From Sequoia sempervirens (taxonomy: Eukaryota > Streptophyta > Pinopsida > Cupressales > Cupressaceae): DNA of 64,000 nt. Under the pieces are notes generated by a model that saw only the letters and a program-made list of their open reading frames with translations, did not search any database and was not told the origin of the DNA. The stretch spans positions 246,314 to 310,313 of the forward strand of contig VDFB02275546.1 of NCBI GenBank assembly GCA_007258455.2, read 5' to 3'. Position 1 is the stretch's first letter, and every line of letters begins with the position of its first letter. A program made the position numbers and the translations under genes. This document shows positions 24,338-34,610 of this stretch, in pieces.

Positions 24338-25560
24338 TCCATGTTTGATCTTCTCCATGAAGTTAACATGCCCTGCTTGATCTTCTCCATGAAGTTAACA
24401 TGTCCTGCTTTGCTGGTTTAATTTGCTGTTGTGCTTTATGTAAAAGTTTTCCGTAATTTCTTAATGCTGCAAGAAATTCTGGAATAACTAGCTTTTATCA
24501 CCATATACCTGTAAGTATGAATTCTCATCATTTGTTATATGCAATTTCTAGAGGATAAATGTTTCATGGATTATCTAGTTTTATTTTTATTTTTGGGATT
24601 ATCCAGTTATCTTGGTTTGAGCCATTTTAAGGCTTAAGCTAGGTGAGGTGGTGTAGCAACGAACTGTGTGTTGATTTTCAAAATGACATTTCTAACATAA
24701 AAAAAATTGAAAACTATATAATGTATTTTATATCCAAGTTCTTTCCACATTAGTATCTCCAATTATGGGATTTGTATTAAACAGAAGGTTAAGCCTTTTG
24801 ATGAGTACATCTTCCTAGTGAAAATTACTAAAGATCAATTTTGGTGGAGCTAGAGAAACCCAGGAGAGGTTGGAAGTGAAAGGTTACTATGAGATTGCAT
24901 GGGAAGTGCAATGTTAATTTACTCCAAAGACTTTGACCACACAATAAACAATTTGGCATAAGCAAAAGCCTTATTCTGAGGATTCCAATTGGCGATCTAA
25001 AGACAGTGGCTGAACCTACATTTGAAGGGGATTCAATGCAATGAAGAAGAAGTCATGTTAGAACTGGAAATTGAATCAAATCATTTTCCGACATCAGGAT
25101 GTTGATAGATAGAAGTCAAGAAGTGTATCTCTAATCTTTTTCATACCCATCTTGAAGGAAATCTGATTGTTGGTCATCTTTCTAATCTAGGGGTTAATGT
25201 CTCTGGCAGGGAGGGTCTTAAAGTCTTTGTGGGTTCATATTTCAAAGGCACCATAGGCTCATTTCCCTTCTAATTAGGTATAAAAACCATGCTAGAGGAT
25301 TATAAAGTGGGGTTAAGCAAAATGGAGGCCATCTCAACGCAAAAGTCCTTCCCTTGTTATTTCAGTTTTCCATTTTGGATTTGCTCAGTTTTGTCTGCAG
25401 TGCTTCAAACCCACACTTTGGCCATGGGCATGCTTTGGTTTGATTTCGTTTGAGTCATGGTTGGGTTTCACTACATTCTCAACTCTGGATTTCTGCTTTT
25501 ATTTATCTTTCATCAAACTTAACTCTTGCTTTAGTTTCTCTGAGGTGTTTGGATTGGTTC
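24338..25560. other. 3' flank of the F-box gene, no gene seen
   Basis: Probably 3' UTR and intergenic DNA. A short duplication lies at 24347-24411 (cctgcttgatcttctccatg twice). The frame at 25450-25725 overlaps the repeat below and has no motif. Confidence 0.45.
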
Positions 25561-26020
25561 TTTGCCTGTCTGCATTGTAGAAATTTTCCGTCCGTAGTAT
25601 GGCTTCTAATCTATCAGACTATATGCTCTTTATGTTATTTCTGTATTTCTTTACGTTATTTTGAATGGACCAGTAAGGGTTCAAATCTAGGACCTTCCGT
25701 TTGTGTTGGGATGTTCTATCACTGAGCTGGAGTAACCTTATTTTGTATGGACTAATTAGGATTTGAATAAAGAACCTCCAATTTGATCATTTGCCTGTCT
25801 GCATTGTAGAAATTTGCTGTCCATAGTATGGCTTCTAATCTATCACACTGTATGCTCCTGATGTTATTTCTGTATGTTTTTTATGTTATTTTGAATGGAC
25901 CAGGAAGGGTTCAAATCTAGGACCTTTCATTTATGTGTTGGGATGTTCTACCACTGAACTAGAGTAATCTTTATTTGTAGAACTAATTAAGATTTGAATA
26001 AAAGACCTCCATTGTATATA
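25561..26020 (-). repeat. 229-bp tandem duplication carrying tRNA-like (SINE) units
   Basis: Two units (25561-25789 and 25790-about 26020) share ttgcctgtctgcattgtag, agtatggcttctaatctat and gggttcaaatctaggacc. On the minus strand each unit shows A-box-like AGCTCAGTGATAGAACA or AGTTCAGTGGTAGAACA followed about 35 nt later by B-box-like GATTTGAACCC, the layout of an internal RNA polymerase III promoter from a tRNA. A second A/B pair (TTCAGTGGTAGAGCA with ATTCAAATC) lies at 25985-26045, so the ancestral unit may have been dimeric. No tRNA gene is intact: stems do not pair properly. Confidence 0.6.
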
Positions 26021-26045
26021 TTGAAGTGCTCTACCACTGAATTAT

Positions 26046-27258
26046 TAACTACCTTTCAACTAGCTTTCTTGATAGACTTCTTATGATGGTTTGGGTGTCA
26101 CTCATTCTCTCCAACACATTACACAGTCCTGTCTTTGAACATTATGCATGAAACTATACTCATGAAAACAACGTTGAGATAAACAACTTGACTGATAATA
26201 GTTGAGACCTTCCTACTGAATCTTAATGGACTATGGAGAGCTGAGTAGATTAGTTACAAATAATGCATATACTAAAGGGTTGAGAGTTTTCAATCGATAA
26301 TTGCAAGTTGATCATCTCAGCAATAGAGTGTGAGTGGGGAGATGTCTCAGTGAGCAGGCCAATGCTGTCCGGTTAGTTTGATAACGAAAATTGCCAATAG
26401 CAGACGCAACGCTCATCACCAGCTTCATCTATGCTATAAGATTAGTAGGAAATGTATAAAGCACACGAATTGTTTGACAAAATGCTATAATGATGTTGGC
26501 AATTGCATTTTAATGTGAGTAATGACTTATACTGACTTCAAATATAATCATTGGTGCGAAGAGACCCTGGTGATTTTTAAGCAAATGTAATTATAAATTC
26601 AAGCTTTTCTAGCATCCTGCCACTGCATGCTAAACTGGATGCATTGGATCAGGGATTGTGTCAGTAGTTTGTTTAGTTTATGTTAGAAAATTAAGGTTTA
26701 CATATAATAAATTAGTTATTAGATTAGTTGGGTGGGAAGTTATCGTTATTAGATTAGTTGGGTGGGAAGTTATTTCCAGGAGAATATTGACTTTATAAAG
26801 CTAATGCATATGAATATAATTATCATCTGAAGAAATATAATATTTTTCTATTATTTCTTTTATTGTTGTTCAACAATGATATAATCTGAGCAATCTGCTT
26901 ATCACTCTAACAGGTTGATTGTAAATTCTTTTGTGTATCCAGCGCACTATGCAGGCTTTATTGATATTTGTTTGGGTGGCATATCTTAGATTCGCCAGCT
27001 ACAATTTGCTTGAATATTTTTGCCTACTTGGCACAGGAAATAGTTACTCTGTTACCGTGACTTCATTGATCTAGATACTGTTTACGGTAAATACTCTTAG
27101 CATTTGTTTGCTCCAGTTTTCGACTTTCTATGTAAATATGTTGTAAAAACAAAACTTCACTTTTTCTTAATTGACAAAAGCTGTAAGTAACCATACATCA
27201 AAAAAGCCATCGCTGGAAATGCCCCAAACAGAAATGGCATTTCCAAGGTGTTAAAAAC
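26046..27258. other. No gene seen
   Basis: Intergenic DNA between the tRNA-like repeats and Copia-2. Only the 30-bp duplication above stands out. Confidence 0.5.
26716..26775. repeat. 30-bp tandem duplication
   Basis: attagattagttgggtgggaagttat occurs twice with a 30-bp period. No function is suggested. Confidence 0.8.
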
Positions 27259-27568
27259 TGTTACTTAGAAGAGCAGATTTAAAAACACAAACAGAATTTA
27301 AGCTGAGGAAAAATGGACACACACACAAAACACACAACAACAAATTTACATGGTTCACCGTAATGGCTACATCCACGGGAAAAGCAGAGATTTTTCAATT
27401 TTATTACACTCTGTTTTCTCTTGTACATTAGAGCAGCAACTCAACATGTTTTAAACATACATTGCAAGCTCTTCAAATCTCCGAAAGAAAAATGAAGAGA
27501 CAGAACAAAAGGCGGGAAAGATTGGGAGTTGAACAATCAAGAAACCGTTGGACTTCACTCCCCCAACA
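27259..27568 (-). repeat. Copia-2 3' LTR
   Basis: 310 bp, starts tgttactt and ends cccaaca on the plus axis. It is nearly identical to 30217-30529 over long stretches (agctcttcaaatctccgaaa, ggcgggaaagattgggagtt), which suggests a fairly recent insertion compared with Copia-1. Confidence 0.92.
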
Positions 27569-27849
27569 ATCTCCCACTTGAAGTCCAATCACTACTGCAA
27601 CGCACAAAGCTCTCCCCTGCTTTTCCAAGCTTATTGTTACTTAATTATCAGATCAAGAGGAGCTCTATCCAATTTCTCTTGTGTCACAAATTTTGCAAAA
27701 ACATCTCTACTTCTGAGTTTCACCAACGCCACTAGAGCAACTCCAATATGAGGACATACAAAGATGCCCTTCAGATCTGCCTGAGCAGCAATTTCAGCTT
27801 CAACAACAGCCAGTTCATCAAGAGCAGACAGCTGCTGCAGACTTTAGCT

Positions 27850-28165
27850 TATGTACTCGTGCCCACGCTTTGCATTCAGCTTGCCTTGCCTCCATGACAT
27901 CCGTAGATCTTTGGACTCCCGCCTATACATCTCTAGAATTAACTTTAATTCTTGCTCAATCTCCCTCAATTTCGTAACCATATCTTGTAATGATTTGATT
28001 TCAGAAGCCTAGGAAGCACATTTATCTAACAAATTCTTGCATTCGCTTGACTTTCTATTTTGTATTATTGTGAGGGAATGCACCTCAGCTCGTTGTGAAT
28101 GGACTTCACAAGCTGAGTTCGTTTCTGTAACAATTCCCAAAAGCTGGGACCCCACAGCCTCTGTT
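27850..28165 (-). pseudogene. Captured HUB1/HUB2 (BRE1-like) coiled-coil fragment
   Basis: Minus-strand frames read AEVHSLTIIQNRKSSECKNL, then ASEIKSLQDMV, ELKLILEMYRRES and, one frame over, DVMEARQAECKAWARVHKLK. From memory of the family these match a coiled-coil stretch of plant HUB2-type H2B ubiquitin ligases (.SECKSL.DKC, LKLMLEMYRRES, DVMEARD.EYKAWA.VQSLKS). One TAG stands where Gln is expected and one base shift breaks the frame. The catalytic RING end is absent. It is not a working ligase: only part of the dimer/coiled-coil region is carried inside Copia-2. Confidence 0.72.
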
Positions 28166-28520
28166 TCCGAAATTATAATTGTAGCTCCACTAGCTCGACG
28201 CATATAACCAATATTTGTTCCTTCCACTCCAATTACATCATCTGCATACGAGAGAGGAATCTACATTTTTTGTATAACCTGATTAATCACTGGTGCTGCT
28301 GTAGGTGGATTTTGTTCAAACAATGGAAGAATACTGCGATCAACCAAATACTTGCGAAGATGACCAACCACCATCTCCTGTGCCTTTTGCACCTTAGATG
28401 CTTCACCTTGAATTTCTACAATTCGGTCATCAGGCAAAGCACAAAATGACAAGTCATCTGAGGAATGACACGCACATTTGCGCCAGACACATCTTGAATG
28501 GATTTGATTTGTGAATTTTG
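28166..28520 (-). pseudogene. Captured KH-domain fragment (FLK/PEPPER-like)
   Basis: Reads SIQDVSGANVRVIPQ, then after a one-base shift LPDDRIVEIQGEASKVQKA and HLRKYLVDRSILPLFEQ, then IPLSYADDVIG and GYMRRASGATIIISE. These are the end of one KH domain, the linker and the start of the last KH domain of plant poly(C)-binding-type proteins such as FLK and PEPPER (DDR.VEI.GE, HLRKFLVDRS..P.FE, IPLSYAD.VIG, RR.SGATI.I.E). A TAG replaces an expected Gln before IPLSYAD. No intron is visible across the KH-linker-KH stretch, which would fit capture from a spliced RNA. Confidence 0.78.
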
Positions 28521-28670
28521 GACAAGCTTTTGCAACAGCGCAAACTTTTCTGGCTGCTCACGCATACGCTCTGCAATCACATCTAGCCTTTCTCCAACTA
28601 CATCTCGAGGGATTACCCTATCTGAATTGGCTACTCTGTGAACTACTACTTGCTCTGGCCGTTCACTTTC
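28521..28670 (-). other. Unassigned open segment between RRM and KH pieces
   Basis: The minus-strand frame continues open and reads ERPEQVVVHRVANSDRVIP, then ERLDVIAERMREQPEKFALL. The protein-like composition suggests another captured exon, but I do not recognise the family. Confidence 0.45.
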
Positions 28671-28880
28671 TTCCTTAGCCATATCTTTGTCCAAGCCACC
28701 AACAAATGTTTCAAACTCCTTATGTTTCTGCCATTCTTTGACATCTTCAGGATGCTCTGCTTCCTCTTCATCAAGCTCATCATGTTCCTTTGTTCGAGAA
28801 ACATTAATAGCCTCCTTGGCTGTCTTTATACCATCCGCCTGGGACTTCTCCTCCTTCACACCAACAGGCTCCATGCCCAC
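28671..28880 (-). pseudogene. Captured hnRNP-Q/LIF2-like RRM start
   Basis: Reads DELDEEEAEHPEDVKEWQK and then EFETFVGGLDKD. In plant hnRNP Q/R-like proteins (LIF2 and relatives) an acidic stretch and P.DVKEWQ.RKEFEVFVGGLDKDA lead into the first RRM, with FVGGLDKD as RNP2. The copy stops right after RNP2 and joins the next segment in the same frame, so the RRM is cut off after its first strand. Confidence 0.7.
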
Positions 28881-28928
28881 ACTTCCACCTTTCTGAGCAT
28901 CATTATCCTTATTAAAATTTGCATGATT

Positions 28929-29235
28929 CTAGGGGCAAACTTGAATACAGGTATCTGCAACAAAAGAACACAAAAAAATTTCTTGTCCAAATTGTTTATT
29001 GGCAATAGGAGCTTCCAATTTGAGGGTTACTTCCTCTTTATTCTTAATCTCCATAATACTAGCATCAGACTTTAGATGTCCCTCTTCTGTATTTTCTGCA
29101 GACATTTCATCAAATTCCAACATGTTAAGGAATTCTTCAACAACTAATTCAACTTCAACATCTAACCTATCCAAAAACTTTTTTCTTGCATCCCAGAATT
29201 CACCCAACGAAAGAGTTGACATGGAGTGAACAACT
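28929..29235 (-). other. Acidic open segment, possible further captured fragment
   Basis: The frame is continuous with the pre-integrase block (29236-29381) and then reads SLGEFWDARKKFLDRLDVEV and VVEEFLNMLEFDEMSAE. VVEEFLNML recalls the (V)A.EFL.MLG block of plant PMI1-type C2-NT proteins, but the match is short. It does not look like copia integrase, which should be here. Confidence 0.4.
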
Positions 29236-29460
29236 CCTACTTCAATGTTACATTCTATTGTACACAAGGTGCCTATTTTGCTGCCCTGAGCAATTACCAA
29301 GACCCCTTTTGTTACTTTCCACATATTGGATTCACAAGTGACTTTACATCCTTGAGAAGCCAATTGTCCAGCTGAAACCAAATTTTGTTTAAGCTAAGGG
29401 ATATATCTAACATCTCGGAGTAACCAACTATTTCCATTCATTAACTTTAATAGAATATCT
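29236..29460 (-). pseudogene. Copia-2 protease-to-integrase linker
   Basis: Reads VSAGQLASQGCKVTCESN and WKVTKGVLVIAQGSKIGTL, parallel to the Copia-1 block at 9565-9918. After IGTL the copia sequence is lost and foreign sequence follows, so this marks the left edge of the retained retroelement coding region. Confidence 0.78.
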
Positions 29461-29707
29461 CCTTTACCAATAACATCACAAGATTCATTATTTCCAAAAG
29501 AAATCTTACCAAAGTCGTTGCTTTGCAAATTTTATAAGTACTCCTTACATGGAGTGGCATGAAATGATGCTCCTGAATCAAACACCCAAACATTTGTTGT
29601 TGTTTCTTCTGAGGTCAAAATAAGAACACCAGAATCCTCACATACAACATTCACTTCATCTTCTTTTGGCTGATTTTCAGCCTTCTTGAAAGACCAACAG
29701 TTCTTTT
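29461..29707 (-). pseudogene. Copia-2 protease region and zinc knuckle
   Basis: Minus-strand phrases include the zinc-knuckle CWYCGKQGHIKKNCWSFKK at about 29680-29725 and the protease-start region near 29560-29590 (FDSGASFHATP-like, encoded by gaatcaaacac and gaaatgatgctcctgaatc on the plus axis). One frame does not cover both. Confidence 0.65.
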
Positions 29708-30295
29708 TTATGTGGCCTTGCTTGCCACAATACCAGCAACCAGTCTCTCTCCCTTTGGATTTCGTCCTTGTGATTTCTTGCGACCACTTGGATTTTTCCC
29801 TCTTTCTTTTGATCTGCCCCTATCATCTGCACTCATAATATTACCCGATGTTAGAGTCTCACTGGTGCTCTTCCTTTGCATTTCCTCGCTTAGAATTACA
29901 CCAACAACATTATCAAATTTTAATGTATTTGAGTCAGAAACCGAGTTACTTACTGCCATAACCAAGCTATTCCAGTTTTCTGGCAGAGAACTCAAAATTA
30001 AAAGAGCCCGAATCTCATCATCAAAAACTACTTTTAGAGAAGATAATTGACTCGTAACAATATTAAAATCATTCAAGTGATTCACAACAGAACTACCTTC
30101 AGCCATTTTCATGTTAAACAACCGTTTCATCAAAAATACCTTGTTCGATGCTGAGGGCTTTTCATACAATTTATCCAACGCACCCATCAAATCAGCAGCT
30201 GTTGTTGCTTTGGATATGTTAATTAGAAGATCAGATTTAAAAACACAAACAAAATTTAAGCTGAGCAAAAATGGACACACACTCACAGAAAACAC
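29708..30295 (-). pseudogene. Copia-2 gag, fused to its own LTR
   Basis: A 195-codon frame. Its first 26 or so residues come from the right LTR, then the gag begins in the middle at ISKATTAADLMGALDKLYEK and continues NKVFLMKRLFNMKMAEGSSV and LILSSLPENWNSLVM, ending in a basic Ser/Arg/Lys stretch. The normal gag start (LWK..ME, WE..D..A) is absent. It aligns closely with Copia-1 gag, which has no LTR fusion. Whether the LTR-gag frame is ever translated is unknown. Confidence 0.82.
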
Positions 30296-30529
30296 ACAAC
30301 AAAAAATTTACGTGGTTCACTGTAATGGCTACATCCACGGGAAAAAAAGAAATTTCTCAATTTTATTACACTCTGTTTTCTCTTGTACATTACAGCAACA
30401 ACTCAACATGTTTTAAACATACATTGTAAGCTCTTCAAATCTCCGAAAGAAAAATGAAGAGACACAGCAAAAGGCGGGAAAGATTGGGAGTTGAATAGTC
30501 AAGAAACCGTTGGACTTCGCTTCCCAACA
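30217..30529 (-). repeat. Copia-2 5' LTR
   Basis: 313-bp partner of 27259-27568, with the same tgtta...ccaaca ends. No Met-tRNA primer site follows it; the gag sequence starts at once. Confidence 0.92.
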
Positions 30530-30534
30530 AAAAC

Positions 30535-31311
30535 AACACAGCTTTAACAGCAATAGAGCTGTTCCAATAATAACAGAAGAATGTAAGAGTCTTTCTATTG
30601 GGAAACAATTATGTGAGTTGTTTTAATCAATATTTGAGATCACTCACAGTGGTCCACCATCAGAATGAGGAACAAATGATGACGGATCACTGAATGTGAT
30701 ATAATACATTGATAACAAATAACCCACACAACTGTTTTGCAAGAAGCAATTTTACATTCTGATGAATTGTGGAAAGCTTATGTCTACTAATAACAGCAGA
30801 AGTAATGAAATAATCCCAAGTAGATACAATCCAGCAACAAGAAGAAATAGAGTTCATTCTTCAATGATGGTGGTTCCACAGTTGCTCCCCATCTTGAAGG
30901 CCAATCTACGATCATTCGATTCATGTTCTGAATGTATTGCAGGTTTGCAGTGTTCAACTTTCCTTAATTTGTGAGCAGAGTTCCTCTATCATTCAACTAT
31001 CTTGCAGAGCTGTTGATTATTTTATTTTGAAGTCAAGGTTTGCTTGATCATTCTCTAGTTGCTGTAGCTTCTTGATCTTGAATATTTGTTGTGCAAGCTG
31101 TATTGGCATTCGGAGATTTCTGAGGAAGGCAGGACAAATTAGAACTCGAAGGAGTATGTTGGAGTAAAACTTTTGCACAACTCCCAGAGGAGTATTATAT
31201 GTTAGAAAACCACACAATGCATCTATTTTTTAAAATATGTTCCAAAATATTCTTCCTAAATAATTCAGAAACTACTTTGTGTGAAGTATGAAGACCAAGA
31301 ACAGCTTTTAT
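30535..31311. other. No gene seen
   Basis: Unassigned DNA to the right of Copia-2. Short frames at 30762-30974 and 31017-31217 have no motif. Confidence 0.45.
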
Positions 31312-31900
31312 TCATGAGAGTTTCTTACACAAATATAGCCTGCCATTATTGTATATAGCAGACCAAACCAATTTAATATTCTTGCAGCCCCAGAAAGTGC
31401 ATTTTAAGGTTTCATTACAATGATAGATTGGGCAACAAATGAGAATGGTGAAATAACAATCAGATGTGGTCTCCAACTGGAAGCTTGTGATGGTGTGGCT
31501 TCCAAGCAACCATTTGTGACATATCATCAGCTTTAAATTTCCACACGGTTCTGCTGAGGTCTGCCACTTAGTCTCTTTGAATTTGCACTTCCACTTAGCG
31601 TCAAGTCTTTGTTCAAATGATTGCTTAGAAAGGAGTTGTCGATAAAAGCACTTGAGAGGAAGCCGATCAAATCTTGGGCCACATTTAGTCCTTAACAAAG
31701 TTGCGGGCACCAGTGTAGGCATTTCGGTGAGCAAGGATTCATCAACCAGGTCTATAATTTCTGTCATAGAACATTTTTCCGAAGTACTTAACTGGAATAA
31801 GGATTTGAGCTCCTCCATCACAGATTGGAAGGATGCCAAAGATCTCTGAATTATTGAATTCCTTTCTTGAGAGCAAGAGGTTGATAATTTCTTAGAACAA
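31312..31900 (-). pseudogene. Unassigned open frame of about 195 codons
   Basis: The longest host-like open stretch in this region. No ATG opens it where the frame begins (31839 is TTG, and the frame is open to a TAG near 31905, where Gln would fit). Readable parts are SLASFQSVMEELKSLFQLST, EIIDLVDESLLTEMPTLVP and CGPRFDRLPLKCFYRQLLSK, followed by a Cys/Trp-rich end. It has protein-like composition in the first two thirds, but I do not recognise a family. It may be one exon or a gene relic. Confidence 0.35.
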
Positions 31901-34060
31901 GTCTAATCCATTAGATGGAAGAGGTGGGGAAGCTAAGTCCATTTCGCAGTGATGACACTTCCATTCCAGTATCCAAGAAATTTCTTGTCCCACCTTTTAC
32001 TATTGAAGGGAGGAGAGGTTAAGAGTTGAAATGGGGTGTAGCCAGCAATTTGTTATTTATTTTAACTAAATTCCTCTGTCCGTTAGATATAGCTATAAAG
32101 ATCCAGTGTCTAACCAGGATTTTCCCAAGTTCATTTCCATTTAGAATCTTGTTTAACTATTTCACTATCAAACATTTACCTTACATTCATGGATCCATGA
32201 TTCTTGTTGGAAAACAGGGTGTTGTACATTAGAATTATTTTAATTGTAAAATAAATATTTATTTGTGACACATCTTTGAAGATGTGTTTAGCTACATAAA
32301 TATTTATTTGAATCTACTTGTAAAATTATAATCTAACAAATGTTATATATTTTATATTTGAATTGTACATTGGAAAAATGTTTAATATTGAGAAAATTTA
32401 GTATCAAAAAATAAATGATGTCATCAAAGATTTGTGCTCTCATGTTTTTGAAACATATGGTTTAACAAATTCCACTTGGTAGTTTTGTGAGAGCTTGATT
32501 CTATAAAAGTAAACACATATTCAATGGTTGAGGTTGATTATCATTTATATTGAGCTCTCTTGTAGAGTGCATATGTAAAATATGAAATGAGATGTGTGGA
32601 TGCATGACTACTCATTATGTCTAGACACATGGAGGATGTATTGGAGGAGCTTAATATTTTAGAAGCATTCATGGAGACTTTGTAAGTGTATTGTTGTTGA
32701 AGAATACATTGAGTGTAAAAATTTTTGGAAGCTGGATTTTTCACTCAAAAGTCGCATACTGTGTGTAATCTTGTGGCATGTCTTTGATATTTTTCTTTCA
32801 TAGGATTATATATAACATGGTTTGATCAACCAGATAATTTATTAACAAGTGGTCACCATGTTGATTTCCCATGCTTGAAGGTGGACTGCATTGCAGTCCT
32901 AAGGTTGGGAGGCAAGCTCCCATTGGTCTCGGAAAAAAAAATTCTGGTTCTATTATGTGCAGGTGTTAATATTTTGTGGAGTAATCTGGTTATTTGGAGG
33001 TCATTTCATCTGATCATTGATAATGTCACATCCAAGCTGTGTAACAACCCTAGTGAGGGGTTCTTGCACTAGCAATAGTGTTGGGATGGAAGATTCTGTT
33101 TGGGGTGGAAAATTACTCAAATTCTCTGTAAATGCTATTGAATAATTGGTGTAGATTAATGTGCAGAAGATGGTATAAGCAATTATTCGGTTCAATCGTA
33201 GTACTAATTGTTGTAAGATTACATGTTCTGGAGTGATTGTCTTATTTTACTTGAAAAATAAACTAGCTGTAAGGCATAGAATGCTGTGAAAGACATTATT
33301 TAGTTGCACTGTTGTATCATGAGAGAAACTCTATGTATTTTGGTAAATGGTTAAACCGAATACTGCTGTAATGAATTTTAAGAAAAATAAAAATAAATAA
33401 AAAGTCACCTTCCGAGCATTCTGTATGGGCTGTTGTATGGAAATATAATATAGTATATATTGTTGATAAAGATCTGCTCTATGAAACGACCACAGTTTCT
33501 GTATTGAGCCATATTCTGTCTTGTTCAAAATATCAGAAAAGTTAAGATGCATTACACTGAGCTATTGCTAAGAAAGAAATCTATTAGTGGATTGAGTTTG
33601 CAGTCTTCAGAAAAATGAATGACTTCTAAGAATCCCTTAAGTTATCCCTTTCTGGTCTGCATAAAATAAAATATATAAAACTCTACAATGATGAGTTTCA
33701 CGGACTTCCCTGGACGGAAACAATACAAATCTGATATGTCTTGATGTTCAGATTTCATGACAAATTTGTAAACATATGAACCGAGGCAATAATATTTCGT
33801 CTCCTCATTATTAGAATAATATCTATCCGTTGCAAACCCTTAGGGAGGCTTACGGCGCATATTTAGGGCATAAAATATCATTGTTGTCAAAAGGGGAAGC
33901 AAAGCTTATTTTCGATGAACACAGAAGAACGCGGCTATCCTCCCTACAAAACCACATGTCAAAGGCATTATAACATAGAAACATCATACATAACGGTATG
34001 TGGAGCCGGAGGGACCTGCCAAGACGTAGTATTGAAATGATGAATGTGTTGAAGGGATGA
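31901..34060. other. No gene seen
   Basis: AT-rich DNA with only short frames. Nothing recognisable on either strand. Confidence 0.45.
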
Positions 34061-34077
34061 AACTTTTCAGTGATGAT

Positions 34078-34256
34078 TCTGCTGTTTACAGCAGCCACTT
34101 CTGTTTTACTTGTAATTTCCGCTGCTTACAGCTGTTATCGTTGTTTCTACAGCCTCTGTGTAAGCGTAAGCTTCTGTTGTTCTGTTGTTTACAGCAGCTA
34201 TTACTGTTTTTGCTTTGTTATTTCTGCTTACAGCTTTTATTGCTGTTATCTTATGT
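34078..34256 (+). repeat. Imperfect repeats around a CTGYTTACAGC core
   Basis: The words ctgtttacagcag, gctgcttacagctgttat and ctgcttacagcttttattgctgttat recur at irregular spacing over 180 bp, giving Cys/Leu-rich accidental frames (34057-34413). Confidence 0.55.
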
Positions 34257-34536
34257 AAAAAAAAATAATGAACAGTGGACTGTTAGGTATAACGGTAGTA
34301 TTTTCCACATTTTGTGCTATTCCGTCAATGGAGTTGGATGGAATTTTTATTATCGATTTTTATTCCGGTGTATTGTATGGTTTGTTGTATTTGAATTATC
34401 ACTTTTGTTGTAGAGTTTGCGGGGAAGAATTGAAGGGTGACATGTGAGTAAATATGAGATCTAAATCCAAATAATTATTGTTTCTTCAATTGCTTACTGT
34501 TTAAAAATGAAATTGGACAAATTAATTGCAGGTTGG

Positions 34537-34610
34537 AAAACATTGTGTTGTGAATTTTTGCATTTTGTTGTTCAAAACATTGTGTTGTGAATTTTTGCAT
34601 TTTGTTGTTC
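34537..34610. repeat. Perfect 37-bp tandem duplication
   Basis: Two exact adjacent copies (34537-34573, 34574-34610). Being perfect, it must be recent next to the decayed surroundings. An ATT trinucleotide run follows near 34697-34720. Confidence 0.9.

Larger units (their letters stand above)
27259..30529 (-). mobile_element. Copia-2: short Copia element carrying host-gene fragments
   Basis: Direct LTRs of about 310 bp (27259-27568 and 30217-30529) and a perfect 5-bp target duplication aaaac (27254-27258 and 30530-30534) define the insertion. Minus-strand content in order: right LTR, mid-gag, zinc knuckle, protease/pre-integrase block, then host-derived fragments, then a purine tract (GTGGGAGAT) and the left LTR. 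Integrase, RT and RNase H are absent, so the element is non-autonomous. The 5' leader, primer site and gag start are also missing: the right LTR runs straight into mid-gag. The gag is close to that of Copia-1. Confidence 0.9.

Noticed and set aside
25322..25453. Small ORF of 43 codons after a TATA-like gtataaaaacc
   Set aside because: Too short, no motif, and AT-rich DNA gives such pairs by chance.
25700..25740. Intact tRNA gene
   Set aside because: A- and B-box words are present, but the acceptor and anticodon stems do not pair; a tRNA-derived repeat fits better.
28638..29075. 145-codon plus-strand hydrophobic frame
   Set aside because: It is antisense to the captured RRM piece and acidic segment; the Leu/Phe richness is the complement of Glu/Lys codons.
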